Assembly: GCF_013267355.1 (NCBI RefSeq)
Contig: NZ_CP053985.1
Location: 3,906,001-3,970,000, forward strand
DNA length: 64,000 nucleotides
Reading direction: 5' to 3'
Origin: Achromobacter pestifer
GTDB lineage: Bacteria > Pseudomonadota > Gammaproteobacteria > Burkholderiales > Burkholderiaceae_B
Under the pieces are notes generated by a model that was not told the origin of the DNA, ran no database searches, and saw only the letters and a program-made list of their open reading frames with translations. How positions within the stretch are numbered: the first letter of the stretch is position 1; the number at the start of each line of letters is the position of its first letter. The translations under genes and the position numbers were made by a program. Below, piece by piece: positions 41,815 to 50,130 of the stretch.

Positions 41815-42639
41815 ATGGATAGGAAACGCATGGCCGCCGCTTGTGCGCTGGCCGGTTTCGCGCTGGCTGGTGCGAAGTTCGCCGCGGCCGCGACCGAGCA
41901 GGACACGGCGCAGGGCATTGCGCAGTACCGCGAAATGCTGGCCGACGGCAATCCGGCCGAGCTGATCGAGATGACGGGGGAGGACCTGTGGAAGGAAAGC
42001 CGCGGGCCTAAGAACGCCTCGCTGGAAAAATGCGACCTGGGCCAGGGCGCCGGCGTGGTCAAGGGGGCGTATGCCCAGCTGCCGCGCTACTTCGAGGATG
42101 CCGGGCGCGTCATGGACCTGGAGAGCCGCCTGGTCTATTGCATGGTGCAGCTGCAAGGCATGGAAGCCGCCGATGTCACCAAGAAACCATTTTCGGGCGA
42201 CGGGCAATACTCCACCGATATCGAGGCGCTGGTGGCGTATGTGGCCGGCATGTCGCGCGGCATGAAGATCGCCGTGCCGCAGACCCATCCCAAGGAGCAG
42301 GCGGCCTACGCGCGCGGCCGCGACATCTTCTACTACCGCGGCGGTCCGTACGACTTCTCCTGTGCGTCCTGTCACACCGGCGACAACAAGCGCATCCGGC
42401 TGCAGGACCTGCCCAACCTGACCAAGCAGGAGCCCGCGCGCGCGGCTTTCGCCAGCTGGCCGGCCTATCGCGTGTCGCAAGGTGCATTGCGGTCGATGCA
42501 ATGGCGCCTGCAGGACTGCTTCCGCCAGCAGCGCATGCCGTTGCTGAAATACGGTTCGGACGCGTCGGTGGACCTGACCGTATTCCTGGGTGTCAACGCC
42601 AACGGCGGCCAGATGATGGCCCCGGCCATCAAACGGTAA
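41815..42639 (+). CDS. soxA: L-cysteine S-thiosulfotransferase subunit SoxA (monoheme type)
   Basis: This is a 274-aa periplasmic cytochrome. The start MDRKRMAAACALAG follows GAGGAGAC; the signal is cleaved near FAAAATEQ. It has one heme motif, C183-ASC-H187. The catalytic heme-ligand cysteine that becomes a persulfide is Cys235 (RLQDCFRQQRMP). C73 and C109 stand where diheme SoxA has its first heme and probably form a disulfide. With SoxX it joins thiosulfate to SoxY. The 87 bp before it hold no strong promoter, so it is probably cotranscribed with soxYZ. Confidence 0.94.
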   Translation: MDRKRMAAACALAGFALAGAKFAAAATEQDTAQGIAQYREMLADGNPAELIEMTGEDLWKESRGPKNASLEKCDLGQGAGVVKGAYAQLPRYFEDAGRVMDLESRLVYCMVQLQGMEAADVTKKPFSGDGQYSTDIEALVAYVAGMSRGMKIAVPQTHPKEQAAYARGRDIFYYRGGPYDFSCASCHTGDNKRIRLQDLPNLTKQEPARAAFASWPAYRVSQGALRSMQWRLQDCFRQQRMPLLKYGSDASVDLTVFLGVNANGGQMMAPAIKR

Positions 42640-42649
42640 AGGGGGAATC

Positions 42650-43306
42650 ATGCGCAAGATACGCACGACCCGGCCCGGCCTGGCGGCCTTGGGCTTGTTC
42701 CTGGCGGCGAACGCCGCAGCGCAGCAGCCGGCGCCGAAGGCGGTTGTCGATCACCAGGCGCTGGTGGCCGAGCTGAAGGATTCCTTCGTCGAGCGCGGCC
42801 TCGCCAAGCTGGACCGGATCGATCAGTCGACCATGCAGCGGGCCTGTTCGATCGCTGATGCAGGCGGCGAGATGCCCGCGGAAACGGCCCTGAAGATCAC
42901 GCAGGAAGCCGCCGCCAACGTCAAGCCGCCTGCCGACGGCAACTACATCGGCGATTGGCGGCAGGGCGAGAAAGTGGCCCAGAACGGCCGCGGCTTGCAG
43001 TTCTCGGATACGGCCAAGACGATCAATGGCGGCAATTGCTATGCCTGCCACCAGATGACCAAGGCTGAGATTTCGTTTGGCAACATCGGCCCGTCGCTCT
43101 ACCAGTACGGCAAGCTGCGCGGCAATGGCAAGGAAATGGTCGCCTACACCTGGAACAAGATCTACGACTCGCACGCCACCATGCCTTGTTCCAACATGCC
43201 GCGCTTCGGCGCGGCCGGCATTCTGACGGAACAGCAGCTCAAGGACGTGATGGCGCTGCTGCTGGATCCGCAATCCGCCGTCAACGACGACCAGGCCAAG
43301 CCTTGA
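42650..43306 (+). CDS. soxX: Cytochrome c SoxX of the SoxAX complex
   Basis: This is a 218-aa periplasmic monoheme cytochrome with a signal peptide (cleavage near NAAAQQPA) and heme motif C130-YAC-H134. The Met ligand is likely in SHATMPCSNMPRFG. It is longer at the N-terminus than short SoxX (about 150 aa), with an extra helical segment VDHQALVAELKDSF, as in the larger proteobacterial form. It accepts electrons from SoxA. It starts 11 bp after soxA. Confidence 0.93.
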   Translation: MRKIRTTRPGLAALGLFLAANAAAQQPAPKAVVDHQALVAELKDSFVERGLAKLDRIDQSTMQRACSIADAGGEMPAETALKITQEAAANVKPPADGNYIGDWRQGEKVAQNGRGLQFSDTAKTINGGNCYACHQMTKAEISFGNIGPSLYQYGKLRGNGKEMVAYTWNKIYDSHATMPCSNMPRFGAAGILTEQQLKDVMALLLDPQSAVNDDQAKP

Positions 43307-43329
43307 ACCCTGCCACGCGCGGAGGACGC

Positions 43330-43836
43330 ATGAACGCTGTTTCCAGATACGGCCGCTTGCTGCTGGCCGCGGGCATGCTGGCCGCGGCGGCGGCCCATGC
43401 CCAGGCGCCGCCCAAGGTGGGGGACAAGCTGGTGATGCCGGACGTGCAGCTGCTGGACGGCACCCGGCTGTCCACCACCGATTTCGCGGGCAAGCCGCTG
43501 GTGGTGGAGTACTGGGCTTCCTGGTGTCCCTACTGCGCGCGGCAGAATCCGCATCTGCAGAAGCTCACCGACGCGGCGCGCGACAAGGGCCTGCGCATCC
43601 TGACGGTCAGCATCGACCGGGATGAGCAGGCCGCGCGCGACTACATCGCCAAGCATGGCTACACCTTTGGCGTGGCCATGGACAACGAGGCGCTGCGGGC
43701 GGTATTCGGCAAGCGCCGCGTCATTCCAGAGATCTTCGTGCTGGACGCGAACGGCAAGCTGCTCGAGGCCATACCCGGCGAGATGTTCGAGGAAGACGTG
43801 CTCGAACTGCTGCGCCACGCCACGCCGCGCTCCTGA
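43330..43836 (+). CDS. soxW: SoxW-type periplasmic thioredoxin
   Basis: This is a 168-aa TlpA/thioredoxin-fold protein with a signal peptide (cleavage near AAHAQAPP) and active site W65-CPYC. The ATG follows GGAGGACGC; the frame is open further upstream inside soxX but lacks support. SoxW reduces SoxY or keeps Sox cysteines active, fed with electrons by SoxV/CcdA. No such membrane donor is encoded in this window. The protein sits between soxX and soxB, which supports the Sox role over general cytochrome maturation. Confidence 0.85.
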   Translation: MNAVSRYGRLLLAAGMLAAAAAHAQAPPKVGDKLVMPDVQLLDGTRLSTTDFAGKPLVVEYWASWCPYCARQNPHLQKLTDAARDKGLRILTVSIDRDEQAARDYIAKHGYTFGVAMDNEALRAVFGKRRVIPEIFVLDANGKLLEAIPGEMFEEDVLELLRHATPRS

Positions 43837-43867
43837 GCGCATCCCTCCCTCTTCCACGGTTGGACCG

Positions 43868-45580
43868 ATGATCAATCGACGCGAGTTTCTTCAGATGCTG
43901 GCGGTCGCCTCCGCCGGCGGCATGGGCCTGTCGCACCATCCGCGAGCGGCGGCGCAGGCGGCGCAGGCGTTCTACGACACGCCCGCCTTCGGCAATGTGC
44001 ACTTCCTGCATTTCACCGATTGCCATGCGCAGCTCATGCCGCTCTATTTCCGCGAGCCCAGCGTCAATCTGGGCATCGGGCAGTCTGCGGGACGCGCGCC
44101 GCATCTGGTGGGCGAACATCTGCTCAAGGCCTATGGCATCGCGCCGGGCTCGGCCCAGGCCTATGCCTTCACCTGCCTGGACTTCGCCCAGGCCGCGGGA
44201 CAGTACGGGAAGGTCGGCGGCTTCGCCCACTTGGCCACGCTGATCAAGCGGCTGAAGGCCACGCGGCCGGGCGCGTTGCTGCTGGACGGCGGTGATACCT
44301 GGCAAGGGTCGGGCACCGCGCTCTGGACCCGCGGGCAGGACATGGTGGATGCCTGCCTGCTGCTGGGCGTGGACATGATGACGGCGCATTGGGAATTCAC
44401 GCTGGGCGCCGACCGCGTGCAGGAAGTCCTGGAGAAGGACCTGAAAGGCAAGGTCGAGTTCCTGGCGCAGAACGTCGAGACCAGCGATTTCGGCGACGCG
44501 GTGTTCGCTCCTTATTCCATGCGTGAAATGAACGGCGTGCCGCTGGCCGTGATCGGCCAGGCCTTTCCCTATACGCCGATCGCCAACCCGCGCTACATGG
44601 TGCCGGATTGGACCTTCGGCATCCAGGAACAGCGGCTGCAGGAAACCATAGACGAGGTGCGCGGCAAGGGCGCGCAGGCCGTGGTGCTGTTGTCGCACAA
44701 CGGCATGGATGTGGACCTGAAGCTGGCGTCCCGCGTGCGCGGCCTGGACGCGATCCTGGGCGGCCATACGCATGACGGCGTGCCCGCGCCGGTGGCGGTG
44801 CAGAACGCCGGCGGCAAGACGCTGGTCACCAATGCCGGCAGCAACGGAAAATTCCTCGGCGTGCTGGATTTCGATGTAAAGGACGGCAAGGTGGCCGACT
44901 TCCGCTACACGCTGATGCCGGTGTTCGCCCAGTATCTGCCGGCGGACCCCGCCATGGCGGAGCTGGTCGAGCGCATCCGCGCGCCCTATGCGCAAAAGCT
45001 GTCACAGCCTTTGGCCACCACCGAGGAAACCCTCTACCGGCGCGGCAATTTCAACGGCACCTTCGACCAGGTGATCCTGGATGCGCTGATGCAGGTCAAG
45101 GGCGCGGAGATCGCCTTTTCGCCCGGATTCCGCTGGGGCACCAGCCTGCTGCCGGGCCAGGCGATCACGATGGAAAACGTGCTGGACCAGACCGCCATCA
45201 CCTATCCCCATACCACCGTGACGCAGATGAGCGGCGCCACCCTCAAGACCATCCTGGAGGACGTGGCCGACAATCTGTTCAACCCGGATCCGTACTACCA
45301 GCAGGGCGGAGACATGGTGCGCGTGGGCGGTTTGCAATATGCGATCGATCCGGCGGGCGCGGCGGGGGCGCGGATCAGCGACATGCGCCTGGGCGGCTCG
45401 CCGGTCCAGGCCGACAAGCAGTACAAGGTGGCAGGCTGGGCGCCGGTGGCTGAAGGTGCCAATGGCGAGCCCATTTGGGATGTGGTGGCGACCTACCTGC
45501 GTGACCGCAAGACGATAGGCCAGGTAAGTCCCAATCAGCCCTCGGTCAAGGGCGTGGCCGGCAATCAGGGCTTGATGTAG
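43868..45580 (+). CDS. soxB: Thiosulfohydrolase SoxB
   Basis: This is a 570-aa periplasmic enzyme with a twin-arginine signal (MINRREFLQMLAVASA). The dimanganese metallophosphoesterase motifs are LHFTDCHAQLMPLY, LDGGDTWQGSG, LSHNGMDVD and GGHTHDG. The 5'-nucleotidase-like C-terminal domain carries GNFNGTFDQVILDAL. It hydrolyses sulfate from the SoxY-bound sulfonate. A longer frame reaching back into soxW is not the gene. Its 3' end overlaps the convergent DsrE-type gene by 16 bp. Confidence 0.95.
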   Translation: MINRREFLQMLAVASAGGMGLSHHPRAAAQAAQAFYDTPAFGNVHFLHFTDCHAQLMPLYFREPSVNLGIGQSAGRAPHLVGEHLLKAYGIAPGSAQAYAFTCLDFAQAAGQYGKVGGFAHLATLIKRLKATRPGALLLDGGDTWQGSGTALWTRGQDMVDACLLLGVDMMTAHWEFTLGADRVQEVLEKDLKGKVEFLAQNVETSDFGDAVFAPYSMREMNGVPLAVIGQAFPYTPIANPRYMVPDWTFGIQEQRLQETIDEVRGKGAQAVVLLSHNGMDVDLKLASRVRGLDAILGGHTHDGVPAPVAVQNAGGKTLVTNAGSNGKFLGVLDFDVKDGKVADFRYTLMPVFAQYLPADPAMAELVERIRAPYAQKLSQPLATTEETLYRRGNFNGTFDQVILDALMQVKGAEIAFSPGFRWGTSLLPGQAITMENVLDQTAITYPHTTVTQMSGATLKTILEDVADNLFNPDPYYQQGGDMVRVGGLQYAIDPAGAAGARISDMRLGGSPVQADKQYKVAGWAPVAEGANGEPIWDVVATYLRDRKTIGQVSPNQPSVKGVAGNQGLM

Positions 45581-45978
45581 GCGTAGCCTTCCTGTTGCAG
45601 GCGGGTGATGCGGACCACGCCGGACGGCGTGAAGTCCGCTTCCATCACGAAGGTATCCTTGCCCAGCTTGCGGTTCTTGAGCGTGATCTCGCAGACTTCG
45701 AAGGCCACGCCGCGCGCGGCCAAGGCCGAGATCAGCGGGCCGACCTGGGCCGCGTCCTTGTAGTCCGTCATCAGGAAGTCGACGCCGTCGGCATGGGCCA
45801 CCAGCTTGATGGTGGTGTCAGGCGCGGTGTCCAGCTGGTTGCGCATGTTGCGCAGCGCGGAAAGTGCTTGGGAAGCCGAGTCGTTGACGTGATAGACGAC
45901 CTTGTCGGCGGCCAGCGCCGCGCCCGCCGCGCCCATCAATGCCAAGCCCAACACCAATGCCAGCAGTTTCTTCAACAT
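45565..45978 (-). CDS. Secreted DsrE/DsrF-like sulfur-trafficking protein
   Basis: This is a 137-aa protein with a signal peptide (MLKKLLALVLGLALMG, cleavage near ALAADKVV). AGGGAGGCAAGT lies before the ATG. The DsrE-type Rossmann-like core has the single conserved Cys96 in VAFEVCEITLKNRKL, the place where family members carry a persulfide. Periplasmic location and tail-to-tail overlap with soxB suggest handling of sulfane sulfur around the Sox system. It is transcribed opposite to the cluster, so co-regulation is unproven. Confidence 0.82.
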   Translation of the reverse strand: MLKKLLALVLGLALMGAAGAALAADKVVYHVNDSASQALSALRNMRNQLDTAPDTTIKLVAHADGVDFLMTDYKDAAQVGPLISALAARGVAFEVCEITLKNRKLGKDTFVMEADFTPSGVVRITRLQQEGYAYIKP

Positions 45979-46065
45979 ACTTGCCTCCCTGGGGGCGGCC
46001 GCGGTGCCGCGGCGCATGGTCATGATATCAGCGCATGCGCCCCATGGGGTATCCGAGTTTTGGTC

Positions 46066-46605
46066 TCAGGCCGCTTGTGGCGTATCGCTGCCCGATGCGC
46101 CGCGGCCGCGCGATTTGCCATACAGCATGCGCGCGCACAAGAAGGCGCTGAGCGCGCCGGGCGCGGCGCCTACGGTCAAGGGGAAGCCGAATTCTTCCTG
46201 CCATGGCCGGTTGTGGGAGATGAAGCCGAGCAGGAAGACGACGCCATAGACGGCGCCGACCAGCGCCATCCCGGCGCAGGCGCGCCAGGACGGATGCGCC
46301 GGCCGCAGCGCGCCAGCCACGATGCCGCACAGCAGGGCGGGCACGAAGCCGAAAATGTAGAACCAGGGCAAGGCGTAGACCAGCATGAGCAGGGTCTCGG
46401 GATCTCGGGTCAGGGCGGTCAGGGTTATGACAACGCCTGCGCCGCCGATTGGCGGCGCGGCCACGCCGTAAAGCGCGCCGCCCGCGACCAGATCGCTGCC
46501 GATGCGCCGGCCGGCAGTGTCCATCGTGCGCTGCCGCTTCCTGCGGTAGGCGATGGCGGCGAAAACGCCTAGTAGCAGAATGCCGGTCGAGATGTACGGG
46601 TTCAT
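46066..46605 (-). CDS. Inner-membrane protein of unknown function
   Basis: This is a 179-aa hydrophobic protein with about five membrane segments (roughly residues 4-20, 40-65, 70-98, 107-132 and 142-160). A basic loop RRKRQRTMDTAGRR after the first suggests a cytoplasmic side. No known motif was seen. It lies between the DsrE-like gene and the fadB operon and is divergent from the latter. Confidence 0.6.
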   Translation of the reverse strand: MNPYISTGILLLGVFAAIAYRRKRQRTMDTAGRRIGSDLVAGGALYGVAAPPIGGAGVVITLTALTRDPETLLMLVYALPWFYIFGFVPALLCGIVAGALRPAHPSWRACAGMALVGAVYGVVFLLGFISHNRPWQEEFGFPLTVGAAPGALSAFLCARMLYGKSRGRGASGSDTPQAA

Positions 46606-46714
46606 CGCGTTATGCAGGATGTGGGCTGGGCATGCATGGCTGGCTGCAGCTGGGGCGCGGTGCGCATGCGCGGCGATAAAGCTTCATGATACCGTGGCCG
46701 CAGCATCACTGCGC

Positions 46715-46731
46715 TGCCCATAATATGGTCA
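46715..46731. promoter_or_regulatory. IclR-type operator candidate upstream of fadB-type operon
   Basis: TGCCCATAATATGGTCA is a 17-bp inverted repeat (7 of 8 pairs) that differs at two positions from the perfect repeat beside the IclR gene at 61676-61692. It lies 81 bp before the fadB-type start, the same distance class as the other two copies. TAATAT at its centre could double as a -10, which would fit repression. The remaining part of the 206-bp gap also holds a 10-bp palindrome ATGCGCGCAT at 46781-46790. Confidence 0.65.
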
Positions 46732-46811
46732 GAACCGTGCTCTACGTTTGAGGTGGAAGATTCCTTGGTCTGAAATTTGCATGCGCGCATTGCGCATTGC
46801 AGAGGTTCTAA

Positions 46812-48875
46812 ATGACTGAACAGATCAAGAACTCCGTCCGCACGGAGCGTGTGGGTGATGTATGGCTGATGCAGATCGACAATCCTCCAGTGAACGCCAC
46901 CTCGCATGAGGTGCGCATCGCTTTGGCCGAAGCCGTGCAGCAGCTCGATGCGGATCCCACGCTGGTTGGCGGGGTGCTCGCCGGCAGCGGTAAGACTTTC
47001 GTGGCCGGCGCGGATATACGCGAATTCGGCGATCAGGTTTCCCGTCAGCCTCTGTTGGGCGTCGTGATAGACGGATTGGCCCAGTGCCGCAAGCCCATTG
47101 TGGCGGCCTTGCATGGGTTCGCTCTGGGAGGCGGCTTCGAACTGGCGTTGGGTTGCGACGCTCGGATAGCCAAGGCAGGCACCATCGTCGGCCTGCCCGA
47201 GGTGACGCTGGGCATACTTCCGGCCGCAGGCGGCACGCAACGCCTGCCTCGACGTACCGGCCTGGCCCGGGCGATCAAGCTCATCTGCAACGGAGAGCGG
47301 TTTTCAGCCGCCCAGGCATTGGAATGGGGGCTGGTCGATGAAGTCGTGGAGGACGGGCTCATAGACCGGGCGGTGGCGCTGGCCCGCAGCATGCGCGGAC
47401 GCAAGCGGGATCTCCTGGATGAGCCCTTGCCCACCGAGGACGCCGCGGCCGTCGAGGCTGCCGCGCAGGCCGCCATGCGGACTGGCAAGGCGCGGCCGGC
47501 AGTGGTCGCCGCGATCGAGTCGATCAGGAACGCGGCCCGGTTGCCCGCGCGGGATGCGCTGGCCGCCGAGCGTCGCTATTTCCAGGAACTCCGGCTTACG
47601 CCCGATGCCTTCGGGCTGCGCCACCAGTTCTTTGCGGAACGGGAGTCGATGAAAGTGCCCGAACTGGCCTCTGTCCAGGCAAGGCCGGTGGGTACGGTGG
47701 CAGTGGTTGGCGCTGGGACGATGGGAGTGGGCATCGCGATCAGCGCGCTGGAGGCGGGTTTGAATGTCATCCTGCTGGAGCGCGACGAGGCCGCGTTGCA
47801 GCGCGGCAGCACGCGCATCCGGACGCACTATGCGGAACGCGTCGCGGCGGGAAAGGCTTTGCCGGCTCACGGCGAGCGCATGCTCGCGCTGCTGGAGACC
47901 ACGCTGGATTGGACTCGCCTCGCGGCCGCGGATCTGGTGATCGAGGCGGTGTTCGAGCAGTTGGACGTCAAGCAGGAGGTGTTCCGGATAATCGACCAGC
48001 ATGCGCGCCCCGGCGCGGTGCTGGCGACGAACACGTCCTATCTGGATGTGGACAAGATCGCTCAGGCCACTTCCCGTCCGGCGGACGTGCTGGGCCTGCA
48101 CTTCTTCAGCCCGGCCAATGTCATGAAGCTGCTGGAGGTGGTGCGCGGCAGCGCGACCGCGGCTGACGTGCTCGCAACCGGCATGAGCCTGGGAAAGCGT
48201 CTGAAAAAGTCGCCTGTGCTTTGCGGCAACGCCTTCGGCTTCATAGGCAATCGCATCTACAACGTGTACCGCCAGCAGTGCGAAATGATGCTGGAAGACG
48301 GCGCTTGGCCTGAAACGGTGGACACGGCGCTGGAGCGCTTGGGCTTTGCGATGGGACCGTTCTCGGTAGGCGATCTAGCTGGGCTGGACATTCCATGGGC
48401 GATGCGCAAGTCGCAAGCCGCCACCAGGGACGCCCGCGTGCGCTATATCGACGTCCTGGACAAGCTGTGCGAGCTTGGGCGTCATGGCAGGAAAACAGGC
48501 GCCGGTTATTACCGGCATGACGAGGCCAAGGCGCCGCGTGTGAGCGACGAAACGGTGCGCTCCATCATCCAGGACGCCTCCGATCGGCGAGGCATATCGC
48601 GGCGTGAACTGGGCGACGAAGAAATTCAGCGCCGCTCCATGCTGGCCATGGTGAACGAAGCCGCCTGGGTCATGCATGAACGCATCGCCATGCGCGCCAG
48701 CGATATCGATGTGGTCATGGTGCTCGGTTATGGCTTCCCGCGTTGGCTGGGCGGGCCCGTGCACTGGGCCCGGCGGCAGGATCGCGCGCGGCTCGTCGAG
48801 GATTTGCAAGAGATTGCCCGTTCCACCGGCCACGGCTTTGACGTGGCTGATCTTTCGCCCATTCTGGATCAGTGA
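46812..48875 (+). CDS. Bifunctional enoyl-CoA hydratase/3-hydroxyacyl-CoA dehydrogenase
   Basis: This is a 687-aa fusion enzyme. Residues ~10-190 are a crotonase domain with both catalytic glutamates, E110 (GGGFELAL) and E130 (GLPEVTLGI). Residues ~290-590 form the NAD-binding dehydrogenase (VAVVGAGTMGVGIAI; LGLHFFSPANVMKL with the catalytic His). A final C-terminal dehydrogenase repeat carries LGYGFPRWLGGPVHWA. It is shorter than E. coli FadB and lacks its isomerase linker, resembling peroxisomal-type multifunctional enzymes. It is followed by a thiolase gene at once, so it completes a beta-oxidation cycle. The shared operator points to the IclR regulon at the right of the window. Confidence 0.92.
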   Translation: MTEQIKNSVRTERVGDVWLMQIDNPPVNATSHEVRIALAEAVQQLDADPTLVGGVLAGSGKTFVAGADIREFGDQVSRQPLLGVVIDGLAQCRKPIVAALHGFALGGGFELALGCDARIAKAGTIVGLPEVTLGILPAAGGTQRLPRRTGLARAIKLICNGERFSAAQALEWGLVDEVVEDGLIDRAVALARSMRGRKRDLLDEPLPTEDAAAVEAAAQAAMRTGKARPAVVAAIESIRNAARLPARDALAAERRYFQELRLTPDAFGLRHQFFAERESMKVPELASVQARPVGTVAVVGAGTMGVGIAISALEAGLNVILLERDEAALQRGSTRIRTHYAERVAAGKALPAHGERMLALLETTLDWTRLAAADLVIEAVFEQLDVKQEVFRIIDQHARPGAVLATNTSYLDVDKIAQATSRPADVLGLHFFSPANVMKLLEVVRGSATAADVLATGMSLGKRLKKSPVLCGNAFGFIGNRIYNVYRQQCEMMLEDGAWPETVDTALERLGFAMGPFSVGDLAGLDIPWAMRKSQAATRDARVRYIDVLDKLCELGRHGRKTGAGYYRHDEAKAPRVSDETVRSIIQDASDRRGISRRELGDEEIQRRSMLAMVNEAAWVMHERIAMRASDIDVVMVLGYGFPRWLGGPVHWARRQDRARLVEDLQEIARSTGHGFDVADLSPILDQ

Positions 48876-48880
48876 AAACC

Positions 48881-50083
48881 ATGAACCATGCATTTATTTG
48901 CGACGCCATTCGTACTCCCATCGGCCGTTACGGCGGGTCTCTAGCGGGCGTGCGCGCCGATGACCTGGGCGCAGTGCCGCTGCGGGCCCTGATCGAGCGC
49001 AATCCGGGGGTCGACTGGAATGAGGTCAGCGACCTGATCTATGGCTGCGCCAACCAGGCCGGCGAAGATACGCGCAACGTCGCCCATATGGCCAGCCTGC
49101 TTGCCGGCCTGCCCGTGGAACTGCCGGGCGTGACCGTGAACCGCCTGTGCGGTTCCGGCCTGGAAGCGGTAGGCCAGGCGGCCCGCGCCATCCGCTGCCA
49201 GGAGGCCGGGCTGGTTATCGCGGGCGGCGTCGAAAGCATGACCCGCGCCCCATTCGTGATGGCGAAAGCGGACTCGGCCTTCAGCCGCAGCTGCGGAGTA
49301 TGGGACACCACGATGGGCGCGCGCTTCATCAATCCGCGCATGAAGGCCATGTACGGCGCGGACTCGATGCCAGAAACGGCGGAGAACGTGGCCGCGCAGT
49401 TCGGCATTTCGCGTGAAGCGCAGGACCGCTTTGCATTGTCCAGCCAGGTCAGGGCGGTGGCCGCGCAGCGCTCCGGCCACCTGGCGCGCGAAATCGCGCC
49501 CGTGGTGATCCCGCGCAAGAAAGGAGACCCGACGGTTTTCGACAAGGATGAACACCCGCGCGAAACGTCTTTGGAAGCGCTGGCAGGCCTGAGGGGCGTG
49601 GTGCGGCCGGACGGCACCGTGACCGCAGGCAATGCCAGTGGCCTGAACGATGGCGCTTGCGCGCTGTTGCTTGCCGATGAAAGTAGCGCCGCCCGCAATG
49701 GGCTGGCGCCGCGCGCCCGCATCGTGGCCATGGCGGTCGCGGGCGTGCCGCCGCGCATCATGGGGATGGGGCCGGTGCCGGCGGTGCAGAAGGTGCTGGC
49801 GCTGACCGGACTCACTTTGGAACAGATGGATGTGATCGAGCTCAACGAGGCCTTCGCCGCGCAAGGCTTGGGCGTTTTGCGCGAATTGGGCCTGCCCGAC
49901 GATGACGAGCGCGTCAATGCCTGGGGCGGCGCGATTGCCCTGGGCCATCCTCTGGGCGCGTCTGGCGCCCGGCTGGCCACGACCGCGGTCAATCGGCTGC
50001 ACGCGACGGGCGGGCGTTATGCCCTGTGCACCATGTGCATCGGCATGGGTCAGGGCATTGCGTTGGTGCTCGAAAAGGTCTGA
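48881..50083 (+). CDS. Acetyl-CoA acyltransferase, PcaF/PaaJ-like thiolase
   Basis: This is a 400-aa thiolase. The nucleophile is C90 (VNRLCGSGLEAV), with His in GHPLGASGARL and the second Cys in CTMCIGMGQG. The opening FICDAIRTPIGRYGGSL and GCANQAGEDTRNVAHMASLLAGLPV are the signature of 3-oxoadipyl-CoA thiolases (PcaF/PaaJ). Dicarboxyl-CoA substrates are therefore likely, which suits a pathway with a carboxylase. A GTG 9 bp earlier overlaps the previous stop and is an alternative start. It is cotranscribed with the fadB-type gene. Confidence 0.9.
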   Translation: MNHAFICDAIRTPIGRYGGSLAGVRADDLGAVPLRALIERNPGVDWNEVSDLIYGCANQAGEDTRNVAHMASLLAGLPVELPGVTVNRLCGSGLEAVGQAARAIRCQEAGLVIAGGVESMTRAPFVMAKADSAFSRSCGVWDTTMGARFINPRMKAMYGADSMPETAENVAAQFGISREAQDRFALSSQVRAVAAQRSGHLAREIAPVVIPRKKGDPTVFDKDEHPRETSLEALAGLRGVVRPDGTVTAGNASGLNDGACALLLADESSAARNGLAPRARIVAMAVAGVPPRIMGMGPVPAVQKVLALTGLTLEQMDVIELNEAFAAQGLGVLRELGLPDDDERVNAWGGAIALGHPLGASGARLATTAVNRLHATGGRYALCTMCIGMGQGIALVLEKV

Positions 50084-50100
50084 CCGGGCGCGCGGGCGTG

Positions 50101-50124
50101 CAGGGGCGTGGCCGCGCGCCCCTG
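50101..50124. terminator. Hairpin between convergent thiolase and Bug genes
   Basis: An 8-bp stem CAGGGGCG / CGCCCCTG with an 8-nt loop fills most of the 47-bp gap between the two stops. The position fits a bidirectional terminator; there is no T-run. Confidence 0.5.
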
Positions 50125-50130
50125 TCCTGC

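Noticed and set aside
46031..46049. Short palindromes GCGCATGCGC and CCCCATGGGG
   Set aside because: GC-rich 10-bp palindromes are expected often in this composition; position before the DsrE-like gene adds little.
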